A DNA stretch of 64,000 nucleotides from Stappia stellulata (lineage in GTDB: Bacteria > Pseudomonadota > Alphaproteobacteria > Rhizobiales > Stappiaceae), in assembly GCF_020176715.1 (NCBI RefSeq), contig NZ_JAIVMF010000007.1, positions 62,001-126,000 of the forward strand. The letters run 5' to 3'. Below, piece after piece: positions 27,025 to 36,221 of the stretch. The translations under genes and the position numbers were made by a program. The notes under the pieces were generated by a model that made no database searches, was not told the DNA's origin, and saw nothing but the letters and a program-made list of their open reading frames with translations. Each line of letters opens with the position of its first letter. Within the stretch, counting starts at the first letter, position 1.

Positions 27025-28272
27025 GTGAACATGCATTCCACGTCCGCGCCACCAGCCCCGCGCCCGCGCGATCCGCGCCTCGATTTCTTTCGCGGCATCG
27101 GCATGTTCATCATCTTCATCGCCCACCTTCCGGCCAACAGCTGGACGCTGTGGATCCCGGCGCGGTTCGGCTTTTCCGACGCGACGGAGATGTTCGTCTT
27201 CTGCTCGGGGATGGCCTCGGCCATCGCCTTCGGCAAGGTGTTCGACCAGAGCGGCTGGCTGATGGGGGCGGCCCGTGTCAGCCACCGGGTCTGGCAGGTC
27301 TATTGGGCCCATGTCTGCCAGTTTCTGATCATTGCCGCAGGGCTTGTCGCGGTGCAGACCAGCGGTGTGCTGAACCGCTGCTGCGGCCTGACTCAGGACT
27401 ATGTTGCCTCGCTCAATCTCTGGCATTTTTTCGAGAAGGCCGGCGAGACGCTGCCGGGTCTCCTGACGCTGACCTATGTGCCGAATTATTTCGACATCCT
27501 GCCGATGTATATCGTCATCCTGGTGCTTCTGCCGGTGATCATGGCGCTGTCGCAGCTGGGGCGCTGGCCGGTGTTTGCCTTCATGGGCGCGCTCTGGCTT
27601 GGCGCCAACCTCAAGCTTCTCGGCCTGCCGGCGGAACCCTGGTCGGATCGGGTGTGGTTCTTCAATCCGTTTGCCTGGCAGCTCCTGTTCTTCACCGGCT
27701 TTGCCTATATGCGCGGCTGGATCCCGGCCCCGCCCGTGCGCCACGGTCTGATCCTCGCAGCCCTTGCCGTCGTCCTCTTGACCGTTCCCTTTGCCTGGTT
27801 TCGCGCCTATGGCGCCTTTCCGGTGCTGCTTGAGGTGCGCAACGCCATCGAGCCGCTGTGGACCAAGACGGAGTTTGGCGTCCTGCGCTATGTCCACTTC
27901 CTGGCGCTGGCCTATCTCGCCTGGGTCGCGGTCGGCGCCGGCGGGCGTTATCTCGTCGTCGACAACGCCTGGGGTGCGGTGGTCCGCGTGATCCAGAAGG
28001 TCGGCCAGCAGTCGCTTGCGGTGTTCCTGGCAAGCCTGGTCGTCGCCCAGGCTGTCGGCATCCTGCGCGACATGGTCTGGGGGCGCGGCGACATGCTGAT
28101 CGAGTTCCTCGCCAACGCAGGCGGCTTTGCCGCTCTCATTGCGGTTGCCTATGTCGTCTCCTGGTACAAGAAGGAGCCCTGGCGCCGGAAAGGCCCGCCG
28201 CACGGGCCGGCCGGCGCGGCCTCCGCCGACCGTCGCGGCACGGCACAGCCGGCGCGCGAAACCGTTCGCTGA
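27025..28272 (+). CDS. opgC: OpgC-type glucan-modifying acyltransferase
   Basis: About 415-residue membrane protein with ten or so hydrophobic segments. The N-terminal motif DPRLDFFRGIGMFIIFIAHLPAN and RFGFSDATEMFVFCSG are typical of OpgC, which adds succinyl groups to osmoregulated periplasmic glucans, rendering them anionic. Start: AAGGA lies 10 bases before GTG at 27025; ATG at 27031 and GTG at 26953 are alternatives. Together with opgH at 17826 it indicates substituted periplasmic glucans. Confidence 0.87.
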   Translation: MNMHSTSAPPAPRPRDPRLDFFRGIGMFIIFIAHLPANSWTLWIPARFGFSDATEMFVFCSGMASAIAFGKVFDQSGWLMGAARVSHRVWQVYWAHVCQFLIIAAGLVAVQTSGVLNRCCGLTQDYVASLNLWHFFEKAGETLPGLLTLTYVPNYFDILPMYIVILVLLPVIMALSQLGRWPVFAFMGALWLGANLKLLGLPAEPWSDRVWFFNPFAWQLLFFTGFAYMRGWIPAPPVRHGLILAALAVVLLTVPFAWFRAYGAFPVLLEVRNAIEPLWTKTEFGVLRYVHFLALAYLAWVAVGAGGRYLVVDNAWGAVVRVIQKVGQQSLAVFLASLVVAQAVGILRDMVWGRGDMLIEFLANAGGFAALIAVAYVVSWYKKEPWRRKGPPHGPAGAASADRRGTAQPARETVR

Positions 28273-28297
28273 TCCGCGTCGGCGCTGGTCCTCGGAG

Positions 28298-29161
28298 CTA
28301 TTCCGGCCAGCCCAGATGATCGCCGAGCGCGCGCCAGGCCCGCTCCACCCATTCGGCGCGCACGCTGTGTCCGCCGGAATGCAGGCAGACTTCCAGCAGC
28401 GATGCGGCCGGACCGGATCGGGTCGGCGCTTGCTGGCGCTGGCAGGTGAGGCCGCTGTCGGGCGCTGCGGCCGGAAAGACCTGCGGCAGACCGGCCTGCG
28501 CCTGCCAGACGGCGAGACTGTCGGCGACATCGGACTGGCGCCAGCGCTCGCCGATGGGACGTCCCTCCAGCGGCACCGTCCGGTCCGCGGTGCCATGCAC
28601 GTGGAACAGCACTGGCGCCGGCGAGGGGCAGTCCTTCGGGATCGGATCCCAGAACGCCCCGGCGATCGGGGCGAAGCCGGCGAAAAGCCTGCCGCGATAG
28701 CAGGCAAGGTTCCACACCATCGATCCGCCCATGGAAAAGCCCGTGGCCATCATCCGGTCGGCGCGCAAGGGAAAGCGGCTGGTGAGATCCTTGATCAACG
28801 CATCGAAAAACGCGAAGTCATCGCGCAAGGTGCGCGGCGCGCCGGGATAGGACCAGGTCTTGCCCGCGCCTTGCGGGGCGACGAAGGCGACATTGAGCCG
28901 GTCGGCCAGCCGGGCCCAGGCCGCGTTGCGCATTTCGCCCGCCGCCGTTCCGCGCCAGCCATGCAGGAAGACGATGGCCCCGAGCGGGGTCTTGCCGTCC
29001 CAGTCTGCCGGAAAGCGGATGCGGTATTCGCCGGTCTCGATCCGGCAGGGGGTCTCGATGCCGCATTCGGCCTCCGCTCCGGCGTTGGCGCCGGGCGGCG
29101 CGGCAAACACCGCCAGCGACAGCGCAAGATAGACCCGGAGGGCGGATGCGACAGGCGGCAT
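28298..29161 (-). CDS. Secreted PHB-depolymerase/LpqC-like esterase
   Basis: 287-residue alpha/beta hydrolase with a signal peptide (hydrophobic stretch then ANAGAEA). The catalytic serine is in MMATGFSMGGSM, the aspartate probably in VHGTADRTVP, and the histidine in LHSGGHSV. The oxyanion-side motif FLHGWRG is present. This group includes secreted poly(3-hydroxybutyrate) depolymerase-like and feruloyl esterase-like enzymes; the real substrate cannot be told. Convergent with opgC, 25 bases apart. Confidence 0.82.
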   Translation of the reverse strand: MPPVASALRVYLALSLAVFAAPPGANAGAEAECGIETPCRIETGEYRIRFPADWDGKTPLGAIVFLHGWRGTAAGEMRNAAWARLADRLNVAFVAPQGAGKTWSYPGAPRTLRDDFAFFDALIKDLTSRFPLRADRMMATGFSMGGSMVWNLACYRGRLFAGFAPIAGAFWDPIPKDCPSPAPVLFHVHGTADRTVPLEGRPIGERWRQSDVADSLAVWQAQAGLPQVFPAAAPDSGLTCQRQQAPTRSGPAASLLEVCLHSGGHSVRAEWVERAWRALGDHLGWPE

Positions 29162-29277
29162 TGCGGGCGATCCCTTGTGTGACGGTCTCCGCAACAGGAT
29201 GCGCGCCCGCCGGCAAAGGACAAGGGCTGTGGACAGGAATGTCCCTCACGGATCGGTGATCGTCGGTTGCAGCCGGT

Positions 29278-29439
29278 CTACAGGATCGCCCAGCGGATCA
29301 CGCTGGCGACGACGAACAGCGTGCCGACGCCGACAAGCCACAGTCCGGCGAACCAGGCAAGCCGGCGCCACGCCGGCTGCGCGTCCGCCGTGTGCCGCGT
29401 GTCGTGCGCCTCCCCGTTGCCGGACCCTTGTGCGGCCAT
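29278..29439 (-). CDS. cydX: Small CydX/DUF2474-like subunit of cytochrome bd
   Basis: 53-residue protein with one C-terminal membrane segment (WRRLAWFAGLWLVGVGTLFVVASVIRWAIL region). The tryptophan-rich start of the segment and closing Arg-Trp match the DUF2474/CydX-like single-pass subunits encoded after cydAB. Its ATG overlaps the cydB stop (TGATG). Such proteins stabilise the oxidase complex. Confidence 0.75.
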   Translation of the reverse strand: MAAQGSGNGEAHDTRHTADAQPAWRRLAWFAGLWLVGVGTLFVVASVIRWAIL

Positions 29440-30446
29440 CAGTGATAGCCCTCGCCCGGCCGCACCTTGCCGCGGAAGATCCAGTAGGCATAAGCGGAAT
29501 AGGCCAGGATCATCGGGATCAGCACGGCGGCGCCGGCCAGCAGGAACGCTAGCGAACTGTCGGGCGCAGCCGCCTCCCAGATGGTGACCGTCGGCGGCAC
29601 GATGTTGGGGTAGAGGCTGATGCCAAGACCCGCGAAGGTGACGAGGAACAGCGCCAGGCTTGCCAGGAAGGGCAGGGCGTCGCGGGTGCCGTTGAGGCTC
29701 CTGAACAGCACGACGGCAAGGCCCAGCACCATCAGCGGCACAGGGGCGGTGTAGAGGATCTGCGGCATCTCGAACCAGCGCGCGGCAATCGCCGGGTCGA
29801 GCGCCGGGGTCCACAGGCTGACGATGCCGATCATGGCGAGCATCGCGAACATCAGCGTCAGCGCCAGGCCCCGGAAGTGATCCTGCATCGGGCCTTCGCA
29901 TTTCCACACCAGCCAGGTGGCACCGAGAAGCGCATAGCCGATGACGACGGCAACGCCGGTCATCAGAGAAAACGGCGTGAGCCAGTCGAGCCAGCCGCCG
30001 GCATAGGCGCGGCCCTCCACGGCGATGCCCTGGACGATGGCGCCCAGGATAATTCCCTGCGCGAGCGCCGCCGTCAGCGATCCGAGGAAGAAGGCGATGT
30101 CCCAGATCCAGCGCCGCTGCTCGCTCGACTTGAAGCGGAACTCGAACACCACGCCCCGAAACACCAGCCCGAACAGCATGGCGAAGATCGGGGCATAGAG
30201 CGCGGGCATCAGGATCGCGTAGGCCAGCGGAAACACCGCGTAGAGCCCGCCGCCGCCGAGCACCAGCCAGGTTTCGTTGCCGTCCCACACGGGGGCGACG
30301 GAATTCATCATCACGTCGCGCTCGGTGGCCGAGCGGGCGGTGGGAAACAGGATGCCGAGGCCGAGGTCGAAGCCGTCGAGCACGACATAGAGAAACACCG
30401 CCGCTGCGATCAGCAGCGCCCAGATGAGGGGAAGGTCGAGGTCCAT
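29439..30446 (-). CDS. cydB: Cytochrome bd-type ubiquinol oxidase subunit II
   Basis: 335-residue membrane protein. The N-terminus PLIWALLIAAAVFLYVVLDGFDLGLGILFP and VAPVWDGNETWLV are signatures of CydB/CioB. About eight membrane helices. It starts four bases after the cydA stop and is coupled to cydX. The oxidase gives high-affinity, often cyanide-tolerant oxygen reduction. Confidence 0.95.
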   Translation of the reverse strand: MDLDLPLIWALLIAAAVFLYVVLDGFDLGLGILFPTARSATERDVMMNSVAPVWDGNETWLVLGGGGLYAVFPLAYAILMPALYAPIFAMLFGLVFRGVVFEFRFKSSEQRRWIWDIAFFLGSLTAALAQGIILGAIVQGIAVEGRAYAGGWLDWLTPFSLMTGVAVVIGYALLGATWLVWKCEGPMQDHFRGLALTLMFAMLAMIGIVSLWTPALDPAIAARWFEMPQILYTAPVPLMVLGLAVVLFRSLNGTRDALPFLASLALFLVTFAGLGISLYPNIVPPTVTIWEAAAPDSSLAFLLAGAAVLIPMILAYSAYAYWIFRGKVRPGEGYH

Positions 30447-30450
30447 GACG

Positions 30451-31860
30451 TCACTCCGCGGGGTTGGGGGTGGTCTTGTCGCGATAGGCGAAGGCCGGGG
30501 TCACACCCGCGGCGCGGGTCGGCTCGCCGGCATGCGGGCCGTCGCCGGCATCGGGCGGGGCCGCCATCGAGCGCAGCAGGTAGAAGGTGCCGATGCCGAA
30601 GACGATGAAATAGACCACGATGAACACCAGCAGCGAGGTGGCGACCGCAGGCGCATCGACCGGCGAGATGCTGTCGGCGGTCCGCAGCAGCCCGTAGACG
30701 GTGAAGGGCTGGCGTCCGACCTCGGTGGTGATCCAGCCGGCAAGCACCGCGATGAAACCGGTCGGACCCATGGCCAGCGCCAGCTTGTGGAACAGCGGCG
30801 TGTCGTAGAGCCGCCCCCTGGCCCGCAGGTAGAGGCTCAGGAGCCCGATGCCGAGCATCGCGAAGCCGATGCCCACCATCACGCGGAAGGAGAAGAACAC
30901 GATGGTCGCGTTCGGCCGGTCCTCGGGCGGAAAGTCGTTGAGACCGGGCACCCGTCCGTCGAGCGAATGGGTCAGGATCAGGCTGCCGAGCTTGGGGATC
31001 GCGACCTGGTAGCGGGTCTCGCCTGCTGCCATGTCGGGCACGCCGAAGAGGATCAGCGGCGCGCCTTCCTCGCCCTCGAAATGGCCTTCCATCGCCGCGA
31101 TCTTCGCCGGCTGGTGCTCCAGCGTGTTGAGGCCGTGCATGTCGCCGGCGACGATCTGCAGCGGGGTCACGAGGGCCGCCATCCACATCGCCATGGAAAA
31201 CATCACCCTTGCCGCGTCACTGCTGCGGTCCTTCAAAAGGTGCCAGGCGCCGACCGCGCCGACCACGAAGGCGGTGGTCAGATAGGCCGCCAGCATCATG
31301 TGAACGAAACGGTAGGGGAAGGACGGGTTGAAGACGATCTCGAACCAGTTTTCCGGCACGAACTGTCCGACCTCGTTGATCGAGAAGCCCGCCGGCGTCT
31401 GCATCCAGCTGTTGACCGACAGGATCCAGAAGCCCGACAGCGCCGTGCCGAAGGCGACCATGCAGGTCGCGGCGAAATGCAGGCGCGGGCCGACCCGGGT
31501 CAGGCCGAACAGCATGATGCCCAGGAAGCCGGCTTCCAGGAAGAAGGCCGACAGCACCTCATAGCCCATCAGCGGGCCGAGCACCGGGCCGGTCTTGTCG
31601 GAGAAGACCGACCAGTTGGTGCCGAACTGATAGGTCATGACGATGCCGGAGACGACGCCCATGCCGAAGGCGACGGCGAAGATCTTCATCCAGTATTTGA
31701 ACAGGCGCAGATAGACGTCGCGCCCGCTCGTCAGCCACAGGCCTTCGAGCACCATCAGGAAGCTCGCCAGCCCGATGGTGAAGGAGGGAAAGATGATGTG
31801 GAACGAGACGGTGAACGCGAACTGGAAACGGGCCAGATCGACTGCGGAAAACTCCATCAT
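30451..31860 (-). CDS. cydA: Cytochrome bd-type ubiquinol oxidase subunit I
   Basis: 469-residue membrane subunit carrying the hemes. Heme-ligand histidine region TVSFHIIFPSF near residue 21, FGMGVVSGIVM, and the GRQPFTVYGLLRT motif near the C-terminal half are typical. The quinone-binding Q-loop is short, as in cyanide-insensitive (CioA-type) oxidases. A second ATG directly follows the first. First gene of cydABX; the 166 bases upstream show no clear FNR box. Confidence 0.95.
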   Translation of the reverse strand: MMEFSAVDLARFQFAFTVSFHIIFPSFTIGLASFLMVLEGLWLTSGRDVYLRLFKYWMKIFAVAFGMGVVSGIVMTYQFGTNWSVFSDKTGPVLGPLMGYEVLSAFFLEAGFLGIMLFGLTRVGPRLHFAATCMVAFGTALSGFWILSVNSWMQTPAGFSINEVGQFVPENWFEIVFNPSFPYRFVHMMLAAYLTTAFVVGAVGAWHLLKDRSSDAARVMFSMAMWMAALVTPLQIVAGDMHGLNTLEHQPAKIAAMEGHFEGEEGAPLILFGVPDMAAGETRYQVAIPKLGSLILTHSLDGRVPGLNDFPPEDRPNATIVFFSFRVMVGIGFAMLGIGLLSLYLRARGRLYDTPLFHKLALAMGPTGFIAVLAGWITTEVGRQPFTVYGLLRTADSISPVDAPAVATSLLVFIVVYFIVFGIGTFYLLRSMAAPPDAGDGPHAGEPTRAAGVTPAFAYRDKTTPNPAE

Positions 31861-32026
31861 GGTCTCTCCAACGTGGGATGGCGGCGCGGTCCGGCGGTGG
31901 GGGCGCCGGGCTGTGCGGTAAATTTCAAACTCGCGAACATAAGTGTCGCGCAGTCGCCCAAAGGCTATGTGACAGAGTGAAGCGTGTCGCGGCCCCAGCG
32001 CAAGGGTGGCTTGCGCAAAGCGCAGA

Positions 32027-32860
32027 TCACGCCCATTCGCCTTCGGTCGGAATATTGATCGTGCGGCCGCAATGCTTGCAGTGCACCGCGTCCGGGTCGT
32101 GGCGCGACAGGCCGCAGTCGGGGCAGTTGTAGGCGACTTTCTGCGGCCGGAAGATCGTCTGGATCAGGCGCAGGAACAGCCCGACCCCGAAGATCATGAT
32201 CAGCACGGTCAAGAGCCGCCCGAAGCTGTCGGTCATGGTGATGTCGCCGAACCCGGTGGTGGTCAGCGTGGTCACGGTGAAATACAGCGCGTCCAGATAG
32301 TTGTTGATCGCCGGATTCTGGTGGCCCTCGGTCACGAAGACGATTGCCGTGACCACGAAGACGAAGACGATCAGGTTGATCGCCGACTGGATGATCTCCT
32401 CGTTGCGACGGAAGAAATGCGAGGCCGAGCGCAGCTCGCGCAGCAGATGGTAGGAGCGCAGCAGGCGCAGCATCCGCACCACCCTGAGGAACGCGAGATT
32501 GTCGATGAAGGCGCTGGCCAGCAGCGACAGGATCACGATCAGGTCGGCGATATTGGTGAACTCGAACACCATCCGCCACGGCCGGTGGGCGGCATACATG
32601 CGCAGGCCGTAATCGACGATCAGCACCACCGCGATGACATAGTCGATCAGATGGTGCGCGATGGCGGTTTCCATCATCGAGGACACGACGAAATAGGCGA
32701 TCGTCACGAGATCGAACACGAGAAGCGCCAGCCGCCAGCGTCGCGCGCCCGGTGTCATGCCGTAATAGAGCCGGCGCACCCTGGCGCGCAGTCCCGATGA
32801 CGGGGAGGCGCGGGTGTCTTCGTCTTCTGTCTGCGTCGGTTCGGACGTGTCGCTGGTCAT
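32027..32860 (-). CDS. Voltage-gated-type potassium channel with C-terminal zinc ribbon
   Basis: 277-residue six-helix channel subunit. The S4-like segment LRVVRMLRLLRSYHLLREL carries regularly spaced arginines, and the pore has TVTTLTTTGFGDIT with the selectivity filter TTGFGD. The C-terminus holds two CxxC pairs (CPDCGLSRHD...CKHCGR) forming a small zinc ribbon, an unusual cytosolic tail for this family. The start at 32860 is the first ATG before the acidic N-terminal tail; an upstream in-frame ATG is less likely. Confidence 0.85.
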   Translation of the reverse strand: MTSDTSEPTQTEDEDTRASPSSGLRARVRRLYYGMTPGARRWRLALLVFDLVTIAYFVVSSMMETAIAHHLIDYVIAVVLIVDYGLRMYAAHRPWRMVFEFTNIADLIVILSLLASAFIDNLAFLRVVRMLRLLRSYHLLRELRSASHFFRRNEEIIQSAINLIVFVFVVTAIVFVTEGHQNPAINNYLDALYFTVTTLTTTGFGDITMTDSFGRLLTVLIMIFGVGLFLRLIQTIFRPQKVAYNCPDCGLSRHDPDAVHCKHCGRTINIPTEGEWA

Positions 32861-33012
32861 GGGAGGACAAGACCCCAGCCGATGGTCGGCGTCAATGCCG
32901 GACGCGGAAACCCCGCGGGACGCAGGCTGCGCATTGGCTTTGGACTCTTTTGCGAATCGTCGCAAACTTTTTGTTAACCAATTCAGCCTTGGGCGACTTC
33001 GGGGTGGGACCG

Positions 33013-33366
33013 ATGACTTCTGACATGAGCTTCCTGGACTGGGCGCGGGGCACGGAGGCGGGCGTGACGGCCACTTCGCACCGCGCGTCGACCGCCATGC
33101 CGACTCTGGACGATTCCCTGCGCTTCGCCGAACAGCATGTCGGCGACATCCTGCACACGCCGAAATCGCGCGACGGCGCGGCCTATCGCTTCATCGTTCG
33201 CGGCACCGGGCGATTTGGCGACGGCGCGCGCTCGGGCAGCCCGAGCGAGGTGCTCGCCGCCACGCGCCGCGAGGCGGAGCTGAGGCGTCTTCATGCGGTC
33301 GCGACCAGTATCGCCAGTTATCTCGAAGAACGCATCGAGGCGGAAAGCCCGGTCGCGCCGGGCTGA
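33013..33366 (+). CDS. Hypothetical protein
   Basis: 117-residue soluble protein that I do not recognise. It is preceded by GGGGTGGGA. The sequence is mostly polar with a basic central part (SPSEVLAATRREAELRRLHAVATSIASYLEERIE) predicted to form one long helix. It is divergent from the potassium-channel gene and convergent with the dipeptidase gene. Confidence 0.55.
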   Translation: MTSDMSFLDWARGTEAGVTATSHRASTAMPTLDDSLRFAEQHVGDILHTPKSRDGAAYRFIVRGTGRFGDGARSGSPSEVLAATRREAELRRLHAVATSIASYLEERIEAESPVAPG

Positions 33367-33379
33367 GGTCTGCGCCTGT

Positions 33380-34435
33380 CTATGCCCAGGTGCGTTCCAG
33401 CACCGAGAGCCAGTTGCGCCAGGCGATCTTCTCGATCAGGTCCTCGCCGTATCCGGCGGCGCGAAACGCCTCGATCAGCTTCGGCAGTCCGGTGACGTCG
33501 CCGATGGCGCGCGGCACGAAACAGCCGTCGAAATCCGACCCGAGCGCCACCCCGTCCTCGCCGAGCCTGGACAGCATGTGATCGGTGTGGCGCACCATCA
33601 GCTCCAGCGGCGTGTCGCCCTTGTGGGCGCCGTCCGGCCTGAGGAAGGCGACGTGGAAGTTGAGGCCGGCCAGCCCCTTGCTCTCGGCGATGGCGTCGAG
33701 CTGGCGGTCGGTGAGATTGCGCGCCGACGGGCAGACCGCATGGGCATTGGAGTGGGAGGCGACCAGCGGGCGGTCGCTGAGCTCGGCCACATCCCAGAAC
33801 CCCTTTTCGGTTAGATGCGACAGGTCGATCATGATCTTGAGCGCGTTGCAGGCCCTGACCAGCGCCTTGCCGGCGTCGCTCAACCCCGGTCCCGTGTCCG
33901 GTGAGGACGGGCAGGTCATCGGCGCGCCGTCGCCGAAGATGTTCGGCCGGCTCCACACCGGACCGAGCGAGCGCAGGCCCGCCGCATGCAAGACCTCGAG
34001 CGCGCAGAAATCCGCGTCGATCGCCTCCGCGCCCTCGATGTGCAGCACCATGGCAAGTGCGCCGTCGGCCATCGCCTGCCGGATGCCCGGCGCATCGGTG
34101 CAGATCCTGACCGCGCCGGCGGCTTCGCGTTCCAGCCGCCGGGCGCGCGCGGCCATGCGCAGCGTGAACCCCAGCGCGACCTCCTGCGCGACCGGCGCGA
34201 AATTCGCCGGATCGTTCGGATTGTAGCGAACCGTGAGATCGAGCCCCGTGCGCGAGGGCACATACATTGCAAACAGCCCGCCGGCAAAGCCGCCTTCGCG
34301 GGCGCGCGGCAGGTCGATGTGATCGCGCTCGGCGCGGGCGAGGAACGAGCGTTCGCGCGGGGTTCCGGCGCCCAACTCCAGTTTCAGCAAGGTGTCGTTG
34401 TGTCCGTCGAAGACGGGCACGAGGTCGCGGCGCAT
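33380..34435 (-). CDS. Membrane-dipeptidase (M19) family zinc peptidase
   Basis: 351-residue metallodipeptidase. Metal ligands are visible as FDGHNDT at the N-terminus, the bridging glutamate in LHIEGAEAI, and histidines in IDLSHL and VASHSNAH; GSDFDGCFVP closes the barrel. The start at 34435 has GGAGATCC in front. It is divergent from the aminotransferase operon that ends with the special tRNA and peptide. M19 enzymes split dipeptides, often with D- or unusual residues, so it could process the product of that operon; this is inference. Confidence 0.87.
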   Translation of the reverse strand: MRRDLVPVFDGHNDTLLKLELGAGTPRERSFLARAERDHIDLPRAREGGFAGGLFAMYVPSRTGLDLTVRYNPNDPANFAPVAQEVALGFTLRMAARARRLEREAAGAVRICTDAPGIRQAMADGALAMVLHIEGAEAIDADFCALEVLHAAGLRSLGPVWSRPNIFGDGAPMTCPSSPDTGPGLSDAGKALVRACNALKIMIDLSHLTEKGFWDVAELSDRPLVASHSNAHAVCPSARNLTDRQLDAIAESKGLAGLNFHVAFLRPDGAHKGDTPLELMVRHTDHMLSRLGEDGVALGSDFDGCFVPRAIGDVTGLPKLIEAFRAAGYGEDLIEKIAWRNWLSVLERTWA

Positions 34436-34739
34436 GCGGATCTCCAGAAGGGGACTGCGGAAGCGGTACACTCGCCACACAAACGGTCCGTTGCAAGAAG
34501 GAACTGCGATCGGGACGCTTGCCAAGTCGCGGCCCGCTTTTCCGTATGGTTTCGTCTGCCTATGTCCTGCCAGGCGACGTTGCGGAATATAAGCAAGATT
34601 TAGAAAATTTTTTCAGAGTGCAAGATTCAGGATACGAATTTGACGCTGGGTCACAAATGAGTTGCGTGCATAGACTGTTTGTGATCGTATAACGAGTATA
34701 AGTAAATTATACAATTTAATAGAGATTTTCGGTGGTGGC
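34436..34739. other. AT-rich divergent control region
   Basis: The 304 bases between the dipeptidase and aminotransferase genes are markedly AT-rich from about 34590 to 34735, unlike the surrounding GC-rich genes. They contain repeated GTATAA elements and a palindrome listed separately. No protein gene is credible here. Confidence 0.5.
34687..34712 (+). promoter_or_regulatory. Candidate operator: GTATAA repeats and palindrome
   Basis: GTATAA occurs at 34687 and again nine bases later at 34696; the second copy forms a perfect 6-base inverted repeat with TTATAC at 34707-34712 around GTAAA. The site ends 27 bases before the aminotransferase ATG, where a repressor or activator could act. Confidence 0.35.
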
Positions 34740-36221
34740 ATGATGTGTGACCGTGTGACCGGCCCCCTGGATGGCCCTGCGGCCCAGCGGCTGCATCGTG
34801 CCCGGCTTGCCCTCATGGGTGTGGGGGAGGACGGGGCGCGCATCGGGCCGGGCATGTTCGATGCGGATGTCGTGTCGTTCGCTCATGGCGAAGGCGTGCG
34901 TCGGCCGTTTCCCGGTGCCATACGCAAGGCGGTCGAGGCGTTGCATGACGCGCAAGGCGCGCCGATCGAGAACTACATGTTCCTGCGGCGCTTCCCCGAT
35001 CTCGAGGTGGAAATTTCCAAAAACTTCTGCCGCAACGGCGTTCCGCCCGAGTTTGCGGGCAATGTCGTGCTCGACGCCGGGTCGACGCGCCTGATGGTGG
35101 CCGCTCTTGGCCTGATGAGCCGCGGCGGGGCGGAGGTCGTCACCTCGCCGGGCTTCTATCATCCGCTTGCCGGCTGGTGCGGCTACCTTGATCGGCCGTT
35201 GCATGTGCTGCCGACCTCCAGGGCGTGCGCCTACAAGCTCTGCGCGCAGGACCTCAGGGACTGGCTCGTCCGGACACGGCCCGCAACGCCCCCGCTTCTC
35301 GTTCTCTTCAATCCGACGATGACCGGCGCCGTCTACAGCCAGGACGAGCTGGATGATCTCGGCGAGGTTCTGGTCGGGGCGGACATGCTGGCCATCGAGG
35401 ATGCGCTGTTTGCCGGTTCCGAACACGACCCCGACAAGACCGGTGGCCGTCTGGCCGCTTCGCCGGCGGGCGAGCGCTGCCTCACGGTCGCCGGTGCCAG
35501 CAAGCTGCATTGCCTGGCCAATCTCAGGATCGGCTGGGGGTGCGGCCCGCAATGGCTGATCGGCGCGCTCCAGGACTATGTGACCAGCAGCGCGGCCAGC
35601 ATTCCCCATGTCGCCAAGGCGGCCGCCCTTGGCGCCCTGCGCGCGCCGGCGCTTTTCTCCCGGCGCAATGTCGAGGAGTGCCGGCGGCGGATCGCGCTCG
35701 TCTGCGATCTGGTGCGCGGTCTGGACGCGCGGCTGCGCACGGCGACGCGGCTGAACGCTCCCATGGTGACGGTCGGACACGAGGTGGAGGCCGGACACTC
35801 GGTGCTGCTCGAGTTTCCCTGTCTTGCCGGTCACGATCTCTCGGACGGTGGCGCGCCGCGCGATGGCGCGGATCTGACGCGGCTGTTCCTCAACGAGGCG
35901 AAGGTCGCCTTCGCGCCGGCCCTGTCGCACGGGTTCGACGGTCCGCGCGTGCGCGCGAATGTGGCCTCCATCGGCACGCAATTCACCTATGACGCCTCAA
36001 GGGTCTGGGAGGCGCGGGAGGACGATAGCTGGGGCGAGGAGCAGGAACGCGCCTTCGACGGCGGCTTTGCCCGGGCGCGGGACCTGATCTCCTCCACCTT
36101 CGCCGAACGCATCGAGCCTGCGGTATTCCGGCTGCTGGGCCAGGCGCCCGAGGTGGCGCGATCGCGGCGGCAACGGTCCGCTGCGGCTGCGTTCGCGACC
36201 GGACAGGGGGTGGCGCTGTGA
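34740..36221 (+). CDS. PLP-dependent aminotransferase (fold type I)
   Basis: 493-residue class I/II aminotransferase-like enzyme. The cofactor-binding features are GNVVLDAGSTRLMVAAL, NPTMTGAVYSQDEL (the NPxNPTG region), AIEDALFAGS with the pyridine-binding aspartate, and the Schiff-base lysine in VAGASKLHCLANLRIGW, where the following arginine is also kept. The order fits aminotransferases or related PLP lyases. ATG at 34740 is directly followed by another ATG. First gene of a coupled four-protein operon (HAD hydrolase, Rossmann oxidoreductase, methyltransferase) that continues into a tRNA and a peptide gene. It probably makes or converts an unusual amino acid. Confidence 0.82.
   Translation: MMCDRVTGPLDGPAAQRLHRARLALMGVGEDGARIGPGMFDADVVSFAHGEGVRRPFPGAIRKAVEALHDAQGAPIENYMFLRRFPDLEVEISKNFCRNGVPPEFAGNVVLDAGSTRLMVAALGLMSRGGAEVVTSPGFYHPLAGWCGYLDRPLHVLPTSRACAYKLCAQDLRDWLVRTRPATPPLLVLFNPTMTGAVYSQDELDDLGEVLVGADMLAIEDALFAGSEHDPDKTGGRLAASPAGERCLTVAGASKLHCLANLRIGWGCGPQWLIGALQDYVTSSAASIPHVAKAAALGALRAPALFSRRNVEECRRRIALVCDLVRGLDARLRTATRLNAPMVTVGHEVEAGHSVLLEFPCLAGHDLSDGGAPRDGADLTRLFLNEAKVAFAPALSHGFDGPRVRANVASIGTQFTYDASRVWEAREDDSWGEEQERAFDGGFARARDLISSTFAERIEPAVFRLLGQAPEVARSRRQRSAAAAFATGQGVAL

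Noticed and set aside
31861-32026. FNR/ANR box before cydA
   Set aside because: No TTGAT-N4-ATCAA-like site could be found; weak TTGCG elements were not convincing.
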